From positions 2,069,501 through 2,133,500 of the forward strand of contig JAQISU010000345.1 of assembly GCA_029339505.1 (NCBI GenBank): a DNA stretch of 64,000 nt, read 5' to 3'. The notes beneath the pieces are model-generated. The model was not told where the DNA came from and searched no databases. It worked only from the letters and a program-made list of their open reading frames with translations. Of the stretch, positions 1 through 9,539 are shown piece by piece (position 1 is the stretch's first letter; every line of letters starts with the position of its first letter). Both the position numbers and the translations under genes were made by a program. The stretch comes from Unio delphinus (Eukaryota > Mollusca > Bivalvia > Unionida > Unionidae).

Positions 1-413
1 TGCCCCACACATCCTAGGGCCGTGCTTGTGTATTTGTGACAATATTCAAGTTCCATAATAACAATATAGTAACATGTTGACCCGGGTTGAGTTTAGAATA
101 TAGAGAAAAACACTAAAAGCATTTTAGTGAATTAGATGGTTGTTTAGAATGTGATTGAAACAAATCCTTGTGCATGCAATCGAACAATGGATTTAACAAA
201 TCCACCAATGGATTTACAAGTGATGCACACAATACCTATAAGGAAAATTTATCGTACCTAACTGGACTTATTCATAACATGTAATCAACAGGAGTTAACG
301 GATGGGAATTAAAAACTAATATGATTTGATTTTATGGCTCAATCCCCATGGAACGCCAATGTTAGAAATTAGACACAAATGATTAATCTACGTCTAGGGG
401 TATCAACGTATAT

Positions 414-581
414 GGTTTTACTTATCAATGGATATTTTATGGGTTTTACTTATCAATGGATATTTTATGGGTTTTACTTATCAATGGATATTTTATGGGT
501 TTTACTTATCAATGGATATTTTATGGGTTTTACTTATCAATGGATATTTTATGGGTTTTACTTATCAATGGATATTTTATG
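414..581. repeat. 28-bp minisatellite, six copies
   Basis: Six head-to-tail copies of a 28-bp unit that begins GGTTTTACTTATCAATGG start at 414, 442, 470, 498, 526 and 554. They are almost identical, which suggests recent expansion. The unit is not a multiple of three, so the open frames across it shift phase from copy to copy and are not evidence of a protein. Confidence 0.95.
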
Positions 582-838
582 ATTCTCTGTCGCAAATGAT
601 ATCATATTAAGGAATTTGTACAAATATGAATGACGCTTAATCGACAAGTCGGATGTATACAAACGTATATATGATTTCAACACATGTTGTGATACTGAAT
701 AAATTGATTTGATTTTCACATAAATTGTATACTGCAGAAGTTAACAAAGTTAACGACAACACAGTTTGTTTGTTTGTTTGCTTGATTAGGATATTTTACG
801 TAGCTTTAACATTGTTTCAGTCAATCGCTACGATGTCA

Positions 839-1020
839 GAAGTGAGGCAGTTTATAGTGTTGTCTAGCACTGGGGCATCATGCCGCAGACATGTAGCATG
901 ATGTCCTACCCAGTCACATTATCCTGACACCAGTCCGACCAGTCCTAAAACTAACCTCCAAACGCTGAGTGCCAAGCTCACGACCACAAAGTGTTTTTGG
1001 TCCCACGCGTCTGTCGGATA
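839..1020. repeat. Dispersed repeat (SINE-like or similar), copy A
   Basis: The stretch containing CACTGGGGCATCATGCCGCA recurs in opposite orientation at about 21832-21893. The shared part includes the segment around AGCATGATGT. Recurrence at two unrelated places in one window marks an interspersed repeat. I cannot assign the family: no clear RNA polymerase III box pair is visible. Confidence 0.5.
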
Positions 1021-3015
1021 AATTAGTCAAGATCGCATCCACTAAATTTTAAAATGCTACTGAAAAATATGTTTGGTATTTGATATGAATTCAGCTATTT
1101 TAGTGATAATTGTTTGGGGATATACGTCCAATTTAATGTTTGCAGAAATCGCTGAATTCGAAAGAAGGTCATTTACAAGCAAATTTTCAATTCTCTCAGC
1201 TGATTGTCAGCTCTAAACCTAACGTTTTTGTGGTTTTTGTTTTGGTCAGAAACTAAAATTGATTATTTATGCTCAGCATGATGTAATATATTAAAAAAAT
1301 CCCTTACTATTTTCTTGATTGAGTTATCAAAAGAAATGCCTTGCCAATAATCTGTTATTCACATTTTCCTGTTTAATGTCCACATATGAAAATAAAGCTT
1401 GGTTGAATCAATGAATCTGAAATTTTCTATTGAAAATAATTCAGGCAATCAATTAAGATAGTAATTTACAGTCACTTCAGCAAAACGGAATTATTTACTT
1501 GTGTTCAATGAAATTGATAAAGTCATCGTTTTTATAGAAAACCACACTGTCCTAAAAGCGTTGCACTCAGCTTTTTCATTAGGAACTGTCATTACTTTTT
1601 AAAATGTTTTTACCAACACCATCATCACCATGGAGACAAAGGTTTTGGTTGGTAGCTAGGCCACTCATCGACAGGAGAATATTTTCAGCTTTACAATTTC
1701 TGTACAAATGACAGGTTCATCTTTCTTGATCGATACCTTTCTTCCTGTCAAATTGGTTCGGCTTTTATGTTTGCAAACTTCAAAACAAATAAAGAAGTTA
1801 ATTAAGGTCTTGGTAGGTCCAATTTTAATGGACGGTAATTAATTATTTTCATTCTATTCCCTTGTAAATGAAACATGTTTATTGGTATACGACCGTTTTA
1901 TTTAGGGAAGAATTTACTTGAAATATTTAAAATAAGACAAGATTACAATGTATGTTGACTATACTATGATGAGAATAATTACAAGTTTCAAATACGATTT
2001 TAGTAGATTAATGTGATAAAATCTATGGATGTTTGAGCCACTTTTAAAAACATAAAACCTCAGCTATAACTAATAAAAAAGACCCAGGGTTCAATATCCC
2101 TTAGTAACAAGATGGCTTGAGCAAGAAAACCCCACACGATCTTAACAATAACACATTTATAAATGAGAGGGAACATTTAAACAATCAGAAACTGTAGAGA
2201 AAGAAATTATCACAGAGCCCCTTGTAAACGCTGTGAATAATGAAGATTTTATTATGGTCTTGAATGAACTCAGTCGTTAACGCTTTTGCCATAACCAGAC
2301 ATGAAAATAAACCAAGACGGTTTAAGGGAAAAACCAAGTAGAGCCCTACAATTACATAGACATTCATGCAGCGAAGGCACTGGAAAGTATGTGTACAAGT
2401 ACAGTGTTCAAACCACTCAAGCGTCGTTTTTTTCCCGGGGTGGTGGTGGTGGTGGGGGGTTGTACAATGTTTAGAACAGGATTTACACAACTGGAATGTA
2501 TTTTTGGTCATACAAATTTCAGAGCATTTACTTTGGAACACGTGTTCAGGCCAAATAATAATATTTATAGCACATCTATAGAACGGAAATTTGTAGTAAC
2601 AATACAAAGTGGGGATTTACAATTTTAAATGAAAACAGAAAAAGAAAAAATGTGGCTCTCGCGACTTTCATCCATGTTACGTTTATTTGAATTTATTTCC
2701 ATGTTGATTTTGTAGTAGTTGCTGTAGAGTTTGACTTTGTGTACATTGTGACATTGTATGACTGAATTATTTGATTTATATGTTGTCTGTTTACTAGTAT
2801 ATATCCATGTTAACTTTCCAGAGTTGATTGTAGAAATTAATGGCATTTCATATGTCAATGTTCTACTATTTAACAAGTTCTCTAAATGGCAATATTCTAC
2901 AATGTAAAGATCAAAGAGTTTTGTGAGTATCATGTCAAAGGACAATGCATTTGAGGACTTGCTTAAATAACATATCGTTTTGATGATCTGCTATTATGCG
3001 TTCTAATCGTTATTA

Positions 3016-3038
3016 CAGTATTACCTCAAACATTCGCG
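3016..3038 (+). repeat. TIR-like end of a DNA transposon, left partner
   Basis: The core TACCTCAAACATTCGCG (3022-3038) is matched in inverted orientation at 17760-17776. Both copies are followed inward by further TCGCGAAT-type motifs. The two could be the ends of one transposon of about 1.6 kb that was later split by element 1, or two separate fragments. Confidence 0.45.
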
Positions 3039-3331
3039 AAGTTAGGTTCCAGAACTCGTCGCGGATCAGGAGGAATCGCGAATGTCTGGTACGAGTCACT
3101 AAACATGCTAACAAACGCTTATTTATAGAGTTTAAACCCTAAATATGACACAAATCATGCTCCCAAAGCACTTTAATTTCATTTAAAAGTTAGATTATAC
3201 ATTACTCATTAAAAAAAGAAATAAATGGTTGGTGTAAACTTAGAGTACAGTATCGCCTAATGGGTATTAGTACGAGTTTCCTCTGACCCTTGTCACCCCA
3301 TTTTTGATATTTGAACATTTATGTTGCGGTG

Positions 3332-3336
3332 TAGGG
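3332..3336. repeat. Target-site duplication of element 1, left copy
   Basis: TAGGG lies immediately outside the left terminus and again at 16438-16442 immediately outside the right terminus. Five- to six-bp duplications are usual for Maverick/Polinton integration. Confidence 0.8.
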
Positions 3337-3564
3337 AGCAGCAGAGAGGGTGAATCCTACAACTTTCCGAGCGTCGATTCGGAAATCTGAGGCTTCTACC
3401 AAATAGTAAAAAAAATGGCGTCTATTCGATAAAATAAGATTTCCTTATATACGCCAACGTCGTTGTCACTCACCCTCTCTTCTGCTACAGGTCAACAAAA
3501 ATCATTTACGAGTTCAACCGAATATTTGATCGAGTCCGATACGATATTGTGTCCGAGGATCATG
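3337..3564 (+). repeat. Terminal inverted repeat of element 1, left
   Basis: This 228-bp repeat matches 16210-16437 in inverted orientation with only a few differences. Its outer 150 bp (3337-3486) begins with AGCAGCAGAGAGGGTGA and ends with an inverted copy of that sequence (3470-3486, one mismatch), so each terminus could fold back on itself. The innermost 50 bp is a non-coding copy of the 3' end of the packaging ATPase gene. Confidence 0.92.
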
Positions 3565-3591
3565 TAAATCATTTATGATGAAAGTCCTTGT

Positions 3592-3611
3592 TGAAATTCG
3601 AAGAATTTTCA
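3592..3611 (-). terminator. Palindrome overlapping the stop codon of the 458-aa gene
   Basis: The plus-strand sequence TGAAATTCGAAGAATTTTCA forms a short stem with one bulge. On the minus strand its first bases are the TGA stop of the 458-aa gene. It has the same shape as the palindrome at 8996-9016. A role as an RNA 3'-end signal is inference. Confidence 0.5.
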
Positions 3612-4985
3612 CGACTTTACAAACAGACTAATCGCTAACACCTCCTCTTGTAGATCAATTAGATTATTGGACTGATCTGTGAGTTTGAAATTAATTCTGG
3701 TTAATGAATCATTATGACACCGCATATAGACTGGATTAACCGGAGATTCAATTATTAAAAATCCTGGAGGGGCTATTGGTGCAAACGAATAAAGAATATA
3801 TCCTTGCTGAGCTTGATTTGATCGTTCGAGATTAATTTGATAGCTTCCTTCGATAACATCACATACTAAATTGAGCGCAATCACTGAGGATATATTCACG
3901 TTGAACGGAGCGATATGTCTGCCGCCACCATCTGGGTCATTATTATGTTTGAGGATTTTTATTTCCGGTGATGCTATTTTTTTCCATTCATCATGAATTA
4001 TTTTAAAACCAACATCGATGGTGTCACTGAGAAGTTTTTTTAATTCCGGTACGTTATATCCTGGTAGTTTGAATGTTGGAATATCTTCAACACGGATTTT
4101 ATATTCTGATGCAAATCTTGTTCTCGATAGGGGATTATCGTCATCTAATATAACTCGAATATATTGTGAATTAAATGTTTCCATATCGTCGATAATTTTG
4201 TTGCATATCTCTACGACGCTGATAAATTCATCTCGGGTGAGAGTACCAGATTTGAGAGATATTAACAACAGCGAAAAATCATTATTCATTGCTGTGAAAT
4301 TTTTAACGATTTTAGGTTCGTCAACAAAATAATGTCCCTTTATTCTTTCTTCAACCCCTTCTCTCCCAGTTGGTTGGTATCCGAGACCAAAAAACTCTAT
4401 AGGTATCCTGTACTCTTGATAACTCTTTATTGGATTATTGGGTTTTATTCTGTCGGTGATATAATCAGTTTTTTGTGGTTCGGGTATATCAACGAGTTTT
4501 CCTCGGGGTGGTAATTCAGGCCATCCTAGTACGGTTCTAATAGAACTCTGATAGATATCTACGACGTATCCTTCTGTGCTTATCTCAATTGCGGATGATA
4601 GCGTCGGTTCATGAACCGTTATAGCAATTTTTGATTCTTTTCCAGTAATCGATTTTATTCTACGCACGAATTCATTATTGATTTGTTCGATTTGGTATGA
4701 CCCTGTTGGTATCGAAACAACGTTCCAGTCTGGAGTCCCGTCGTCTTTATTCTTATTCGCAAATACCAAGGAATTATTCGGTTGTTGACCACCAAATGCT
4801 ACCGATCTGATATTAGGCCAACTGTGATACACTCGTAGTTTTGCTAGCGCTATCTCCTTCACGGGGACTGAGCTAGGGAAATTCACACTGAATTCAGGAT
4901 TCGTTGATGTTATTGATATCATGCTTGTTTGTACTGGGTTCGTGTTCTCCACTATTTGTTGAAGTAATTCCATCGGTGTTGTCAT
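3609..4985 (-). CDS. Putative virion structural protein, 458 aa (penton/fibre-like candidate)
   Basis: This is the last gene of the structural block. I place the start at 4985, not at the upstream ATG at 5000, because the homologous gene in element 2 begins at the matching methionine (52026). The protein has an N-terminal beta-rich segment (VNFPSSVPV... about residues 34-60), a motif around GSYQIEQINNEF (about 95), a long middle, and a conserved C-terminal block with PGFLIIESP and LTDQSNNLIDL. Proteins of this shape are common in Polinton-like elements of invertebrates and sit beside capsid genes, but I know of no firm function; a penton, fibre or other minor capsid role is inference. The frame is intact here and broken in element 2. 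A stop-overlapping palindrome marks the 3' end. Confidence 0.7.
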   Translation of the reverse strand: MTTPMELLQQIVENTNPVQTSMISITSTNPEFSVNFPSSVPVKEIALAKLRVYHSWPNIRSVAFGGQQPNNSLVFANKNKDDGTPDWNVVSIPTGSYQIEQINNEFVRRIKSITGKESKIAITVHEPTLSSAIEISTEGYVVDIYQSSIRTVLGWPELPPRGKLVDIPEPQKTDYITDRIKPNNPIKSYQEYRIPIEFFGLGYQPTGREGVEERIKGHYFVDEPKIVKNFTAMNNDFSLLLISLKSGTLTRDEFISVVEICNKIIDDMETFNSQYIRVILDDDNPLSRTRFASEYKIRVEDIPTFKLPGYNVPELKKLLSDTIDVGFKIIHDEWKKIASPEIKILKHNNDPDGGGRHIAPFNVNISSVIALNLVCDVIEGSYQINLERSNQAQQGYILYSFAPIAPPGFLIIESPVNPVYMRCHNDSLTRINFKLTDQSNNLIDLQEEVLAISLFVKS

Positions 4986-5215
4986 TGTTATTATACTCAT
5001 GTTGTCGCTCTAATTTTGACACCGCAGAATCAATACTGACCATCACTGAGAACTCACTATCTGATATCGTTGAGGTTATTGAGATCATGCTGGTTTTCGG
5101 GTTCGTGTTTTCCAATTCCATCGGTGTTGTCATTGTTATTATACTGTTGTTGTCGCTCTAATTTCGATATCGCGGAATCATAAATACTAACCATCACTGA
5201 GAAATCACTATCTGA
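4894..5215 (-). repeat. Imperfect tandem duplication at a gene junction
   Basis: Two copies of a segment of about 150-170 bp lie head to tail (about 5064-5215 and 4897-5067). Each holds the 3' end of the small membrane-protein gene and the 5' end of the 458-aa gene. The duplication leaves a leftover open frame (4894-5133) whose second half repeats the membrane protein's C-terminus. Element 2 has one copy, in which the two genes overlap in different frames. In element 1 the duplication has separated them. Confidence 0.75.
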
Positions 5216-5599
5216 TATGATTGTATTATCGAGTGACGACGATATCATCGAGGATAATTGCGAGTATGCGGTTGATACAACATTAAATTGAATTAAGTAA
5301 TCTTGCAGTTTACTCTGGCTGCATGATGATATCTTTTTTATTATCCCGGTTGATATACCCGCGATTGTAGCCGCCGCAGAAATGAAAATTGGAACTACGA
5401 CCGGGGCAATCATTGTAACCGATGCAAGTATTATTCCGGCGCCAGCGAGAACGCTTGACACCGAGTACATGGTAATATCAATTGCGGTGATTCTTCGTCG
5501 GTATTATTTTATTTTTATTTGATACTCCTCGGCGAGGGTTTTGAGTCTAGTTTGAAATTCTCTGATCTGATAATAGCGACATTGCGTTGATGAAATCAT
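5057..5599 (-). pseudogene. Small membrane protein gene, interrupted by one TAA
   Basis: An open frame begins at ATG 5599, runs 31 codons, meets TAA at 5504-5506 and continues in the same frame to 5057. The homologue in element 2 has a sense codon there, so I read this as one gene with a nonsense lesion. The part after the stop has its own ATG (5470; 137 aa). The protein has an N-terminal polar, arginine-rich helix, a long hydrophobic segment (about 35 residues rich in A, V, I and G, soon after MYSVSSV), then a helical region with KLQDYL and SSLDNTIISDSDF, and an Asn-rich tail. The layout matches a membrane-protein family that accompanies Polinton-like capsid genes; its function is unknown. 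Translation of only the downstream part cannot be excluded. Confidence 0.65.
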
Positions 5600-5609
5600 T
5601 TTTATTTTA

Positions 5610-5651
5610 AAAACGCTAGCGTTTTCAATTGTGAAATCCGAAGGATTTTTC
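5610..5651 (-). terminator. Two palindromes after the 283-aa gene
   Basis: A perfect 16-bp palindrome AAAACGCTAGCGTTTT (5610-5625) and a second stem GAAATCC-GAA-GGATTTTTC (5633-5651) lie between the stop of the 283-aa gene (5664) and the next start (5599). Similar palindromes follow other structural genes in both elements, so they may be 3'-end signals. This is inference from position and shape only. Confidence 0.5.
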
Positions 5652-5663
5652 CTTTCAATTTAG

Positions 5664-6515
5664 TTATTTACTTAAATCCGCTACGAATTCCACATACCAC
5701 GTTGTTGAAACCCTAACCAAATTTTTATCAGTAGATGTTAACGTGAACTTTTCCGTTGTATCCTTGTCGATGATCGTTGAAATCGTATTATTGACCCCGG
5801 ATGAATTCGACGATGAAATATTAAATTGAGTCGTTGACACTAGTGTTAATCGATAAATACCCTTAACGGTTGCAGTGATATCTAATTTGTTGTTTGCTGG
5901 TGTCCACGCAAATGATCCGTGTTGGATCGTGTATACTACGTTGTTGGTTTTCTCATGAGGAATTTTTGTTTTTTCAATGATTGTTATCATCCTCGAAAAA
6001 TCATTTTTGATGGCTTCGATGAAGTTTTTCGTCTCATCGATGAATTTTTTGATATCCGGGAGTTTTATGTCGAGTTTATCGAATGTAGTTCCAAGAAATT
6101 TATCCACGATATTTCTACGAAAAATTGACAACTGTTTTCCGTTATCCTCAATTCTAGATTCAAGTGTTGTTAGTTCCAACACAGAATTTTTCAACTCCTC
6201 GTTGAGAGTTTTTAATCTATCTGTAATAGTCGAAAAAAGTACACCCGGTTTGAGTTTACCCTGATCGGAAAATAACACGATAGTATCCTTGATTGCGTTT
6301 CGTTGTTTAACCAAAATATCATCCAACGACACATTACTTGTTTTCAATTTACCCTGGAGATCTTGAAATACAACTATTTCGTTCGGGTCAACGCTTGTTA
6401 AGTTCAACGTCTCAGCGATTTCATCTTCGATTAGTTTTTTTATATCCTTGATAGAATCAAGGGTTGCAGTGCCATCGGGTTTGGGTTTCAGAGGTTTTCC
6501 CCAAATATCAATCAT
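5664..6515 (-). CDS. Coiled-coil plus beta-domain structural protein, 283 aa
   Basis: The start MIDIWGKPLKP is conserved in element 2 (50586). Residues of about 20-190 are rich in E, K, L, I and D with heptad-like spacing, which suggests a long coiled coil. The last 85 residues or so form a T/S-rich, probably beta domain with the conserved segment IQHGSFAWTP and the end WYVEFVADLSK. A helical stalk with a C-terminal beta domain resembles a spike or fibre, but I recognise no named family, and this role is inference. The gene lies 24 bp downstream of the protease stop, consistent with shared regulation. The frame is intact here; element 2 holds a broken copy. Confidence 0.7.
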   Translation of the reverse strand: MIDIWGKPLKPKPDGTATLDSIKDIKKLIEDEIAETLNLTSVDPNEIVVFQDLQGKLKTSNVSLDDILVKQRNAIKDTIVLFSDQGKLKPGVLFSTITDRLKTLNEELKNSVLELTTLESRIEDNGKQLSIFRRNIVDKFLGTTFDKLDIKLPDIKKFIDETKNFIEAIKNDFSRMITIIEKTKIPHEKTNNVVYTIQHGSFAWTPANNKLDITATVKGIYRLTLVSTTQFNISSSNSSGVNNTISTIIDKDTTEKFTLTSTDKNLVRVSTTWYVEFVADLSK

Positions 6516-6539
6516 GTTATTGTAAAACTCTTTCTCTCT

Positions 6540-6998
6540 CTAAAATCTTTGTTGACGACTTCGTCGTTGCCAGCGATTACTAGTGTATTCATTTACGACA
6601 ACATGTAGTGGTTTTCCCCTTGGGTTACTCAGGGAGTTAGAAATAGCGTCCAGGACATTTAATACTTCACTGCCGCATATTGGTGGATCATTCATTTGTT
6701 GTGTTGGTAGCGTAGAATACCAAGTCTTCATTGGAAAATCTTTGATTTTTGTTAAAGTTTTTATATAACTCATAAACTCTTTTGGCGGGGCTAATCCATA
6801 TGAATCAAAATAGACGATTGCACGTGGATCAATAGCGTATGCAACCCAGTGAGTTCCAGGTCCGGTGCTGTTATCGAGATTAATGATACCGGTTTCAACG
6901 CTATTGGGTTGTGTCGGCAATTGATCTTTCATAAAGACGCCTCTGAAGTTTTTAATCGCGAGATTTTTAGCGGCATCGAGTAAATCAAAATTGGACAT
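6540..6998 (-). CDS. Adenain-like cysteine protease (virion maturation), 152 aa
   Basis: The sequence has the fold signature of the Ulp1/adenovirus protease clan: His50 in GTHWVAY, Asp65 in YFDSYG, the oxyanion Gln100/101 in LPTQQMND and the nucleophile Cys108 in PPICGSE, in the usual order. In adenoviruses and Polintons such proteases cleave capsid and core precursors during maturation. I chose the start at 6998 (MSNFDLL) over the longer frame from 7064 because element 2 starts there and it avoids overlap with the preceding gene. The frame is intact in element 1 and stopped in element 2. Confidence 0.88.
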   Translation of the reverse strand: MSNFDLLDAAKNLAIKNFRGVFMKDQLPTQPNSVETGIINLDNSTGPGTHWVAYAIDPRAIVYFDSYGLAPPKEFMSYIKTLTKIKDFPMKTWYSTLPTQQMNDPPICGSEVLNVLDAISNSLSNPRGKPLHVVVNEYTSNRWQRRSRQQRF

Positions 6999-7021
6999 AG
7001 GAACCATCGAAAATTTCTGAG

Positions 7022-7504
7022 TTAATAAACCGGTCCTAGTCTCAGGCCTTTTCCGCTGTACCATGAATACGGGGTTCCTGGTAGTCTTAGACCCTTTCCC
7101 TTTTTTTTATACCCTCGTCCTTTCTTCGGTTCATATGATTCAGCAATGCTCTGTACCGCTTTTGCTCCCAAGCCTCCAGCTGCCCCCAATGCGACCGCTT
7201 TTGCAACTGCTGGGGCCGCTGCCGCAATCAACGCTGGTAACGCAGCAAACAACGGGAATATACCGCCTGTTTTAATCATATTTTTGATAGCAGCCGCAGA
7301 AATAGTAATCTGAACACCCTTTTTTGCTACAAGTGCATCATTGAAATGTTTTACTTGACTTGTTGTCAGCGATAATTTATTTGCACCACCATTCATTTGA
7401 TTAGGTTTCAACGTGATTGTGGTTCCACATTGCTTAGCTGATTTGGATTGTAATTTTTTTAATTGACCGGGTGTCAACGACACATTGATATTACTGTACG
7501 ACAT
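7022..7504 (-). CDS. Capsid-associated small protein with Q-repeat and glycine/basic tail, 160 aa
   Basis: The start MSYSNINVSLTPGQ at 7504 is conserved in element 2 (49842) and preceded by TATAATG-like DNA. The N-terminal half holds three related short motifs (LTPGQLKKLQ, LTTSQVKHFN, ISAAAIKNM). A hydrophobic Ala-rich segment follows (GGIFPLFAALPALIAAAAP). The tail is basic with two GKGLRL repeats. Proteins of this design are frequent next to capsid genes in Polinton-like elements, and comparison with adenovirus core or membrane-active minor proteins (pX/pVI-like) is tempting but unproven. The Ala-rich segment could act on membranes during entry; that is inference. Element 2 has lost the segment after the Ala-rich stretch. 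Confidence 0.68.
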   Translation of the reverse strand: MSYSNINVSLTPGQLKKLQSKSAKQCGTTITLKPNQMNGGANKLSLTTSQVKHFNDALVAKKGVQITISAAAIKNMIKTGGIFPLFAALPALIAAAAPAVAKAVALGAAGGLGAKAVQSIAESYEPKKGRGYKKKGKGLRLPGTPYSWYSGKGLRLGPVY

Positions 7505-7548
7505 TATACATAATAGATTGATTCTAAATCGTTTCCAATTTATTTCAA

Positions 7549-8967
7549 TCATAGATTTTCCACTGGCGCATCTACCACTCTCATTCTTCCACCAACACCT
7601 TCGAGTAGCATTGATTTATCGCTGAGAATGACAGCAACCGCTCTATAATTAGCAATAGCACCACGAAGCACATTAGCTCTAAAATGTATATCAACGACAG
7701 ACTGTCTTGTTAAATCAAGATGTTCCAGTGAAAAGTAATAGATCGGATACAGATTTTTAAAATCCAATTGTGATATTTGTAGACCAGTATCAACATTTTG
7801 ATCACGTGCCATAAACGACAACAATCTATGATACACGCGTGCAATATGATTTTGACCGTAATCAAGTTGTACCTCTTTAGATGGTTCCTGCTGGCCGTTT
7901 ATTCTCAGTGAGACGTCTTTAACACCTAATGGATCAAATATCATATGACTGAAACGTTGATCACCAACTCGTGTGTTATCCTGTAACGCAATAAATATAT
8001 GACGTGGTGCAGCAACACCTTCTTTTGATGCTAGGTTCCACGTGAATAATCAGTTCAGATTTGATTGTTTAACATCTGTACTTACCGTTAGCCAACTTAG
8101 TAATGATTTTCCTCCATGGTCCATAAATGATAGTAATCGTTCTTCTGCGGTGATTGATGGAGTCAACACTGGCATCCACAATGATATTTTTGTTAAATTG
8201 ACTTTACCGGCATCATCATTTACATGATCTGCAGCTGGGTTTCCTGGAATCCTCCAAATTGCGTCATTATCATCACTCTTTCGTACAAGCGATACTGTAT
8301 GCTTCGCCCCGTAGATAACTTTTCGGACATTTCTGCAGAATCCAAATATGTGATGCAGTGGAATCGCGCATGAAAATGATTTACGCCGCCCTTCCAACAT
8401 TGAAATACGTGTTGCAGCTCCTAGATTGAAGTTAGGATCGTTGTTTATAATCATATTCTCGACATCAACATCAGCGGCACCAGCATTATTCTTTGGTCGT
8501 CTTACAACAAATTGATTTCCTCCAGCGGTATTTTTAACATCTTTTGCAAACATCATAGAAGGTCCTGCTGATCTTGTATAATCATCAGAATATCTCGCTA
8601 ACCCGATTATTGTTGTGGCTGCATCAACATCGCGATCTATCGACTCAATTTCTTTTCCATCAATGAGATATCTAGCACTTTCGAATAACGCCATAATACC
8701 ATTATTGACAAAACCGACTAGAGTACCAGCTGGATACGGTGCTGGTACAGCAGGAGTATCAGCAGCTGTTACAAGTTCTCCTTCTACTTCGATAAACGCT
8801 TCAGCGGGTAGAAAATATTTACTGGTATCATGGACTTGAAGTTCAATTCGCGATCGACTATTTGAGTCTATTACATGATAGGCGTAATATTGATAATCGC
8901 GTACAGAATCATCCTTGCCAACTGGGGCGTCTATATCAAACGCTGGATCACGTGACTTTTTGAACAT
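7549..8967 (-). pseudogene. Major capsid protein gene (double jelly-roll type), one in-frame TGA
   Basis: A single frame of 473 codons runs from ATG 8967 to the stop at 7549 and is cut once by TGA at 8050-8052 (codon 306). Both halves are well conserved with the gene at 48349-49771. Visible family features are FVNNGIMALFESARYLIDG, GLARYSDDYTRSAG, IPLHHIFGFC, KHTVSLVRKSDDNDAIW, the YPIYYFSLEHLDL block and the final VILSDKSMLLEG. The length and these blocks fit the double-jelly-roll capsid proteins of invertebrate Polinton-like elements, which form pseudo-hexameric capsomers. The lone stop suggests recent loss. The stop types differ between genes of this element (TAA, TGA, TAG), which argues against recoding. 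Confidence 0.82.
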
Positions 8968-8995
8968 TTTATTCTATTTATCAGAGTCTAAATAG

Positions 8996-9016
8996 TGAAA
9001 TCGTAAACGATTTTCA
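8996..9016 (-). terminator. Palindrome overlapping the stop codon of the 153-aa gene
   Basis: On the minus strand, the TGA stop (9014-9016) opens a stem of about 8 bp around a TTTA loop that closes at 8996. Its design is nearly the same as the palindrome at 3592-3611, with different stem bases, so the structure rather than the sequence seems conserved. Confidence 0.55.
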
Positions 9017-9475
9017 TCGTCGTAGTTTTTTAAAGCCACTTCCTGCTATCATATTTGCAATATTGCTTTGGTTGGGGGTGGCCACTATTGACGAAGTCAA
9101 TTGCGCTAGTTTTTCATCTACTGCGTTATGTATAATTTTACTAACACTTGAAGGCATTTCCGCTGTAGACGGTAACGGTTTCGAAAATCCTTTGGATTTC
9201 CTCCGTGATTTCACTAGCGCTGTTAATTTATTCTTCGCGGCTGAAAACGCTTTTCCGGCAAGATCTCCAACAGCACTAATACCCTTATCACGAATAACCT
9301 CAATGGCTTTCATTGATAATTGTTTAGCCAACGGCATCACTTTTGGAGCCATTCTAGCAAATAACCCTGCAAGTGTATTACCTAAACCATCTCCGTAGTA
9401 TGCTCTATAAACTGGAAACCGTGAATTAGCTACATAGACGGGGGTTGGTTTGTCATGGTTGTAGTGTATGATCAT
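9014..9475 (-). CDS. Small basic capsid-associated protein, 153 aa
   Basis: The start MIIHYNHDKP is conserved in element 2 (47871). The sequence has an N-terminal Tyr-rich part, a glycine motif YYGDGLGNTLAGLFARMAPK, a helical A/K-rich middle (QLSMKAIEVIRDKGISAVG) and a basic end (GSGFKKLRR). It contains 'GLFARM' hydrophobic-amphipathic sequence followed by lysine-rich helices, as in small core or membrane-active minor proteins of adenovirus-like particles. I recognise no exact family, so the role is inference. It lies directly upstream of the capsid gene in both elements. It is the only structural gene that is still fully open in both copies. Confidence 0.68.
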   Translation of the reverse strand: MIIHYNHDKPTPVYVANSRFPVYRAYYGDGLGNTLAGLFARMAPKVMPLAKQLSMKAIEVIRDKGISAVGDLAGKAFSAAKNKLTALVKSRRKSKGFSKPLPSTAEMPSSVSKIIHNAVDEKLAQLTSSIVATPNQSNIANMIAGSGFKKLRR

Positions 9476-9482
9476 TATTGTA

Positions 9483-9516
9483 AAAACACTAGTGTTTTCA
9501 ATTGTAAAACAATTTG
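9483..9516 (-). terminator. Palindromes after the 315-aa gene
   Basis: A perfect 16-bp palindrome AAAACACTAGTGTTTT (9483-9498) is followed by a second stem CAATTGTAAAACAATTTG (9499-9516). They sit in the 64-bp gap between the 315-aa gene stop (9540) and the next start (9475). Confidence 0.5.
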
Positions 9517-9539
9517 TCGATTGCTAGCGTTTTCAGTCA

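Larger units (their letters stand above)
1..3336. other. Left flanking DNA without a recognisable gene
   Basis: I found no open frame here with family resemblance, splice structure or coding-like composition. The stretch is AT-rich and holds a 28-bp minisatellite (414-581), a dispersed repeat (about 839-1020) and a TIR-like end of a DNA transposon (3016-3038). The longest open frames, around 2185-2945, lie on simple-sequence-rich DNA and look like chance. Confidence 0.6.

Noticed and set aside
2185..2607. 140-aa minus-strand open frame
   Set aside because: Low-complexity His run from a (GGT)n tract, no domain, no splice structure; likely chance.
4018..4514. Plus-strand open frames opposite the 458-aa gene
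   Set aside because: They are shadows of the conserved minus-strand gene and are not conserved in element 2.
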